Assembly: GCA_013694795.1 (NCBI GenBank)
Contig: JACDBS010000207.1
Location: forward strand, 1 to 11,434
Reading direction: 5' to 3'
DNA: 11,434 bases
DNA from: Chloroflexota bacterium
GTDB lineage: Bacteria; Chloroflexota; Limnocylindria; QHBO01
Under the pieces are notes generated by a model. The model made no database searches and had not been told where the DNA came from. It saw nothing but the letters and a program-made list of their open reading frames with translations. This document shows, in pieces, positions 7,285-11,434 of this stretch (positions are counted from its first letter, which is position 1; the number at the start of each line of letters is the position of its first letter). The translations under genes and the position numbers were made by a program.

Positions 7285-9674
7285 GGCGGCTCCGCATGGT
7301 CGGTGGGGGCGCGGAACGGCATCTCGTCGCCGCCGGCAGGCAGGTCCTCGATGCGCGGGGTCTGAGGCGTCGGCTCCTCGAGCGAAAGGCCTGGGGCCTG
7401 CGGCATCTCGCCATTGGTGAGCGCGGCCAAGATCCGCTCGGGTGTGGCCGGCAGCTCGTGGATCCAGACGCCGGTCGCATCGTGGATGGCGGCGACGATC
7501 GCCGGCGCGCCCACGTCCATGGGCAGCTCGCCGATGCCCTTCGCCCCGTGCGGCACGCCCGAAAACGGCTTCTCGACGAGGATCGATCGGATGCGTGGCG
7601 CGTCGAGCGAGGTCGGAATGAGATAGGTGGCCAGCCGGTCGTTGAGGTATCGGCCGTCGACCAGCTTCATCTCCTCGATGGTGGCGTAGCCGATGGCCTG
7701 GAGGGTGCCGCCTTCGACCTGCCCTTCGGCAAGCACCGGATGGATGACGCGGCCGATGTCGTTGGCGCTGACGCAGTCGCGCACGGTGACCTCGCCGGTA
7801 TCGAGATCGACGTCCACCTTGGCCATGGCGCATGCCCAGCCGAACGCCGGGTAGGCATCTCCACGGTAGGTCTTGTCATCGAACGGTTCGCCCGGGTACG
7901 GGACGAACTGCTCGTCGATGCGCATCGGTCCGGCCTCGCGGTAGGACTCGGCGAAAGAGCGGCCGGTCGACTCCTCCACGCGCGCGCGCAGCTTCTCGGC
8001 GGCTTTGATGAGCAGCCCTCCCACGACCATGGCGGTCCGGGAGGCCACGGTGGGACCTGAGTCCGGGACGATGGATGTGTCCTGCGGCGCGATCTCCACC
8101 TCTTCGTAGTCGACGCCCAGCGCATCGGCCACGATCTGCGGAAAGATCGTCTTCGTGCCCTGGCCCATCTCGGTCGAAGCGGTCAGGATCCGAATGCGGC
8201 CGCCATCGGTCAGCTCGAGACTGGCGACCGATGCCAGGCGCACCTCGCCGGAGCCGGTGAAGCCAGCGCCGTGCCAGGCAAGCGCCACGCCGATCCCGGT
8301 GGCGGTGCGGGCGCCATCGGTCCTTCCTTCGCGCATGGACCGGGTCTGTGCATGGGTGCGATCGAAGGCGAGGGCCTCCGCCGCCGCTTCCAGGACCTCG
8401 ATCCCGCCAACGCTCTCGCGCAGGACCTGGCCGGTCGGCGTGACGTCGCCCTCGCGGTAGACCCAGCGCCGTCGCAGGTCGAGTGGGCTTGCGTCAAGGG
8501 CCTCTGCGATGCGGTTGATCTGCATCTCGGCCGCGAACTCGGTCTGCGGCGCGCCGAAGCCGCGGAACGCGCCGTTCGGCGGGGTGTTGGTGGCCATGGC
8601 GCGACCGGTGATACGCACATTCGGGCACCGGTACGGGCCACCGGCGTGCAGGACGCCGCGCGAGAGGACCACGGGGGTGAGCGTGCAGTACGCCCCGCCG
8701 TCCATGATCACCTCGACCTCCTGGGCGATCAGCTCACCGATGTCGCTGACGCCTGACCGATAACGGACGACCGCGGGATGGCGCTTGGTGGTGGCGCTGA
8801 TGTCCTCGTGGCGGTCGTAGATCATGCGCACCGGCTTGTGGCACTTCAGCGCGAGCAGTGCGGCATGGAGCGCGATGACGCTCGGATACTCCTCCTTGCC
8901 GCCGAAGCCACCGCCGGTCTCCGCCTGCACCACGACGGCCAGCTCGTCGCCCATGTCCAGTGCTCGCTTCATGGCCTTGTGGATGTAGTACGGGCACTGG
9001 AGCGAGCCGTGAACGGTCACGCCGCCATCCTCGCGTGGCACGGCGATCATTGCCTGGTTCTCGATGTAGAGCTGCTCCTGGTGACCGACGCGATAGACGC
9101 CCTCGATGACCAGCGCCGCGGTCTCCATGGCGGCAGCCGCGTCGCCGGCTTCGACCGTGTAGTGGGCGAACTCCGTCTCGGACGTGAGCGGATCGAAGAC
9201 GGCAGGGAGTCGCTCGGTGCGAAGCGTGATGTGGCGCCTGGCCTCCGCGAGCATGGCGCGATCGGGCGCCGCGATCAGCGCGCAGGCCTCCGCCTGGTGG
9301 CGGATCTCGCCGCCAACCGGCACCAGCACCGGCTGGTCGTCGTCGATGAGGCTGACGATGTTCTCACCGGGGATGTCGTCGGCGGTGACGACCACGATCC
9401 GCTTCCAGTCGAAAGCTTCAGCCAGCTCGATCCCCAGCAGGCGGGCACGGGGCTGGGTGGAACGGATCGTGGCACCGAACCAGGCGCCCGGAAAGACGAG
9501 ATCGTCGGCGTACTTCGCCTCGCCGGTCAGCTTGGCAGGACCCTCGCGGCGCAGGGGAGCGGCGGGTCGCGCGCGTCCCGGAGCGGGCGCGTCAGTCGGG
9601 ATCACGAGGGGTGTGGTGTCGGGCGCGACCACCCCGGGCGGAAGCGTGCGGACGTTCTGGCTCGGGCGCTCCAT
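7281..9674 (-). CDS. xdhA: Xanthine dehydrogenase molybdopterin-binding subunit
   Basis: A 797-residue catalytic subunit that binds the molybdenum cofactor and hydroxylates a purine (hypoxanthine to xanthine to urate) using water. GGGFGGKE (254-261) and STEMGQG (500-506) are cofactor-binding loops, and Glu716 in GIGELP is the catalytic base. Counting against bovine xanthine oxidase as I remember it, Glu261 matches Glu802, Arg339 matches Arg880 (both 78 residues apart), Phe373 in AFRGFG matches Phe914, Phe472-Thr473 match Phe1009-Thr1010, and Glu716 matches Glu1261. Glu802 and Arg880 separate purine from aldehyde oxidisers. The CO-dehydrogenase loop AYxCSFR is absent. The ATG at 9674 (MERPSQ) is chosen because sequence before it is family-unlike. 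A Pro-rich N-terminal lead (about 45 residues) and an acidic Pro-rich tail (about 40 residues) flank the conserved core. It lies 37 bases after the amidohydrolase gene. Confidence 0.94.
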   Translation of the reverse strand: MERPSQNVRTLPPGVVAPDTTPLVIPTDAPAPGRARPAAPLRREGPAKLTGEAKYADDLVFPGAWFGATIRSTQPRARLLGIELAEAFDWKRIVVVTADDIPGENIVSLIDDDQPVLVPVGGEIRHQAEACALIAAPDRAMLAEARRHITLRTERLPAVFDPLTSETEFAHYTVEAGDAAAAMETAALVIEGVYRVGHQEQLYIENQAMIAVPREDGGVTVHGSLQCPYYIHKAMKRALDMGDELAVVVQAETGGGFGGKEEYPSVIALHAALLALKCHKPVRMIYDRHEDISATTKRHPAVVRYRSGVSDIGELIAQEVEVIMDGGAYCTLTPVVLSRGVLHAGGPYRCPNVRITGRAMATNTPPNGAFRGFGAPQTEFAAEMQINRIAEALDASPLDLRRRWVYREGDVTPTGQVLRESVGGIEVLEAAAEALAFDRTHAQTRSMREGRTDGARTATGIGVALAWHGAGFTGSGEVRLASVASLELTDGGRIRILTASTEMGQGTKTIFPQIVADALGVDYEEVEIAPQDTSIVPDSGPTVASRTAMVVGGLLIKAAEKLRARVEESTGRSFAESYREAGPMRIDEQFVPYPGEPFDDKTYRGDAYPAFGWACAMAKVDVDLDTGEVTVRDCVSANDIGRVIHPVLAEGQVEGGTLQAIGYATIEEMKLVDGRYLNDRLATYLIPTSLDAPRIRSILVEKPFSGVPHGAKGIGELPMDVGAPAIVAAIHDATGVWIHELPATPERILAALTNGEMPQAPGLSLEEPTPQTPRIEDLPAGGDEMPFRAPTDHAEPP

Positions 9675-9711
9675 CGGTGCATCGTAGCGTCTCGTTCGGG
9701 CCGACCGATCG

Positions 9712-11304
9712 TCACATGCCCCCTCGGAGAACGCGACCGGGACGGGCACCGGTGTGCTCGCCGCGTTCGACGACCACATCGCCGCCGACCACGACCCATT
9801 CGATCCCCTCCGGATACCGGCACGGCTCGCCGTAGGTGCACGTCGCGCGGACGGTCGCGGGGTCGAACACCACGAGATCGGCCATGAAGCCGTCCGCGAT
9901 CATGCCGCGGTTCTCGAGACCCAGGCGCGCGGCCGCAGCCGATGTCATGGAGCGCACGGCCTCCTCGAGCGACAGGAGCGCCTCTTCGCGCACGAACTGG
10001 CCGAGCACGCGCGGGAAGGAGCCATAGGTGCGGGGGGATGGCCTGGCGCCGATGAAGGTCGAATCGGTCCCGATCATCCCGACCGGGTGCCGAATGAAAT
10101 CGCGCAGCGTCTCCGTCCATGGTCCGGGCGTCACCTGGTTGATCCGCAGGTCCTCGCTCAATAGCAGGTCGCACAGCACGTCGACCGGGTCCTCGCCGCG
10201 GTCGGCGATCACGTCGCCCAGCGTGAAGCCCTCCCAGCGCAACATGGCCGGCGTAGCGAAGGCACCCAGGCGGACATCGTCCCAGGCACGCCGACCGGCA
10301 TAGAGCACGCCGCGGTCCGCAAGCTCGCGCCGAATGCGGTCGCGGACTCCGGGATCCGCCAGGCGTTCCTTGGTCGGCATCGGTCCACCCGCCTGCACCC
10401 AGAGTGGGATCATGATCAGGAGTCTGGTGCTGGCCCACTCGTACGGATAGGTGTCGAAGGTGACGTCGAGGCCCTCGGCTCGCGCATTGTCGACCAGCGC
10501 CAGCATCGGTCCCGGACCGCCCGGGAACGTCTGCCGATGGTAGAAGTGGGTGATGTGGGTCGGGCCCTCGCCGCGCCGTCCGATCTCGATCGCCTCCCTG
10601 AACGGGTCCAGGTAGCGGTCTCCCAGCGCGTAGCGCACGTGCGTGTGGTAGATCCCGCCGTGCTGCGCGGCTTCGGCCGTCAACTGTGCGAGCTCATCGG
10701 TGCTCGCATAGGCGCCGGGCGGATAGTCAAGTCCGGATGACAGACCGATGGCGCCCTGCTCCATCGCCTCGCGCAGCATGGCCCGCATGTTCGCGACGTC
10801 GCCTTCATCGGCTTCAATCTCCTCCCAGCCCATGGCGCCGATGCGGAGCGCGCTGTTTCCCACGAGGTAGGCCAGGTTGACCGATGGGTGCAGGGCGTCC
10901 AGGCGGTCGAGGTAGCTCTCGACGGTCGACCAGTCGTAGGCGATGTCAGGCCGGCCGTCGAGCCCGGCGTTCATATGTGCCAGCGCCTCCAGGTCCGCGA
11001 GGTCGGGGATGGGTGCGTAGCTCAGCCCGTCCACGCCGATGACCTCCGTCGTCACGCCCTGGCGCACCTTCGGCTGGTGCAGCGGATCGGCGAAGATCAT
11101 CAGCCCCGAGTGGCTGTGCAGGTCGATGAAGCCCGGTGCCACCACCAGGTTCGTTGCGTCGATTCGGCGTGCCGCCGCCAGGTGGTCCGTTACGCCATGG
11201 ACGAGCTCCAGGCGACCCTCGCGCACCCCGACCGCCGCGGCGAATCCACGCTCGCCGCTCCCATCCACGACGGTGCCGTTCTCGATGAGCAACTCATGGA
11301 TCAT
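9712..11304 (-). CDS. Amidohydrolase of the N-acyl-D-amino-acid deacylase family
   Basis: A 530-residue metal-dependent amidohydrolase (TIM barrel plus small beta-sandwich), probably cytoplasmic, since no signal peptide is visible. It has PGFIDLHSHS (metal His63 and His65), HTHVR (220-224), a further histidine in ITHFYH (His253) and the catalytic Asp414 in GTDST, followed by the family hallmark RTYGSFPRVLG. Where classical D-aminoacylases have the metal-binding Cys (GNCGxS), this protein has GVDGLSYAP, with Asp92 in that place. The substrate is therefore uncertain; an N-acyl-D-amino acid or another cyclic or linear amide is possible. It is not a typical allantoinase or hydantoinase, despite the purine-degrading neighbour. 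Its ATG overlaps the upstream gene's stop (ATGA), and xdhA follows after 37 bases, so co-transcription is likely. Confidence 0.9.
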   Translation of the reverse strand: MIHELLIENGTVVDGSGERGFAAAVGVREGRLELVHGVTDHLAAARRIDATNLVVAPGFIDLHSHSGLMIFADPLHQPKVRQGVTTEVIGVDGLSYAPIPDLADLEALAHMNAGLDGRPDIAYDWSTVESYLDRLDALHPSVNLAYLVGNSALRIGAMGWEEIEADEGDVANMRAMLREAMEQGAIGLSSGLDYPPGAYASTDELAQLTAEAAQHGGIYHTHVRYALGDRYLDPFREAIEIGRRGEGPTHITHFYHRQTFPGGPGPMLALVDNARAEGLDVTFDTYPYEWASTRLLIMIPLWVQAGGPMPTKERLADPGVRDRIRRELADRGVLYAGRRAWDDVRLGAFATPAMLRWEGFTLGDVIADRGEDPVDVLCDLLLSEDLRINQVTPGPWTETLRDFIRHPVGMIGTDSTFIGARPSPRTYGSFPRVLGQFVREEALLSLEEAVRSMTSAAAARLGLENRGMIADGFMADLVVFDPATVRATCTYGEPCRYPEGIEWVVVGGDVVVERGEHTGARPGRVLRGGM

Positions 11305-11434
11305 TGCCCGATCGTGACGGAGTCCACCACGGGTGTGGCGATTTCGAGGGTGATGGGCCAGTTGGCAACCGATCCGCCGAGCAGGATGGCGAGGACGCCA
11401 TCGGGCGTGTCGAGCAAGGTGACCTGGAGGTACC
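11301..11434 (-). CDS. C-terminal end of an unidentified protein
   Basis: The last 43 residues of a minus-strand gene that begins outside the window, ending at a TGA (11301-11303) that overlaps the amidohydrolase ATG. The visible end alternates hydrophobic and polar residues (VTLLDTPDGVLAILLGG, then LEIATPVVDSVTIGQ), suggesting beta strands. There is no motif to identify it. The 4-base overlap shows that the operon starts further upstream, so its promoter is not in this window. Confidence 0.6.
   Translation of the reverse strand, partial: YLQVTLLDTPDGVLAILLGGSVANWPITLEIATPVVDSVTIGQ

Noticed and set aside
7281..9674. Carbon monoxide dehydrogenase large subunit
   Set aside because: The CODH active-site loop AYxCSFR is absent. 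The protein has AFRGFG and purine-type residues instead.
8778..9887. Plus-strand open frame of 369 codons
   Set aside because: It is antisense to xdhA and the end of the amidohydrolase, with no recognisable motif and an Arg-rich tail.
9712..11304. Allantoinase or hydantoinase, suggested by the XDH neighbour
   Set aside because: The HSHS...GVDGLSYAP...HTHVR...RTYGSFPRVLG pattern belongs to the D-aminoacylase family, and the fold-specific carboxylated-Lys region of allantoinases is not seen.

Overview
The window is GC-rich bacterial DNA with very tight gene packing. Neighbouring genes overlap by 4 bases (ATGA or GTGA) at five junctions, and GTG/TTG starts occur. Gene content (a three-subunit xanthine dehydrogenase, a cyclase-STAND-TPR regulator, a DUF4242 protein and an N-acyl-D-amino-acid deacylase-like amidohydrolase) fits an uncultured Chloroflexota or Actinobacteriota lineage. 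There is no rRNA or other marker to settle this, so the phylum is an inference.

Layout, left to right. (1) 1-1625, minus strand: a two-gene unit of a single-domain cupin followed by malate synthase A, which runs off the left edge after 390 codons. (2) 1626-2054: a gene-poor stretch with a 28-bp imperfect inverted repeat, a small palindrome close to the cupin start, and a strong ribosome-binding site followed only by a 28-codon frame. (3) 2055-2682, minus strand: a decayed YdeI/OmpD-associated family gene with one in-frame stop, one single-base frameshift and probably a 29-bp hairpin-forming insertion. (4) 2803-3054, plus strand: an intact 83-residue DUF4242 protein, the only plus-strand gene. 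(5) 3059-11434, minus strand: one long apparent operon. In transcription order it holds the tail of an unidentified gene, a D-aminoacylase-family amidohydrolase, the molybdenum subunit of xanthine dehydrogenase, its 2Fe-2S subunit, an unrecognised 42-residue single-pass membrane protein, the FAD subunit, and a 919-residue class III cyclase/STAND ATPase/TPR protein.

How it may work together: the molybdenum subunit keeps the residues that distinguish purine hydroxylases from aldehyde oxidases, at the same spacing as the bovine enzyme. It is therefore probably a real xanthine/hypoxanthine dehydrogenase. Purine breakdown through ureides ends in glyoxylate, which malate synthase condenses with acetyl-CoA to give malate. 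The two ends of that pathway thus lie within 10 kb of each other, but the intermediate enzymes (uricase, allantoinase, ureidoglycolate steps) are not in the window, so the link is only suggestive.

The most unusual points are the tiny membrane protein embedded between two XDH subunit genes, the signalling ATPase translationally coupled to the FAD subunit, and the hairpin insertion in the pseudogene, which looks like a template-switch mutation. I see no CRISPR array, tRNA, rRNA, transposase or phage gene.
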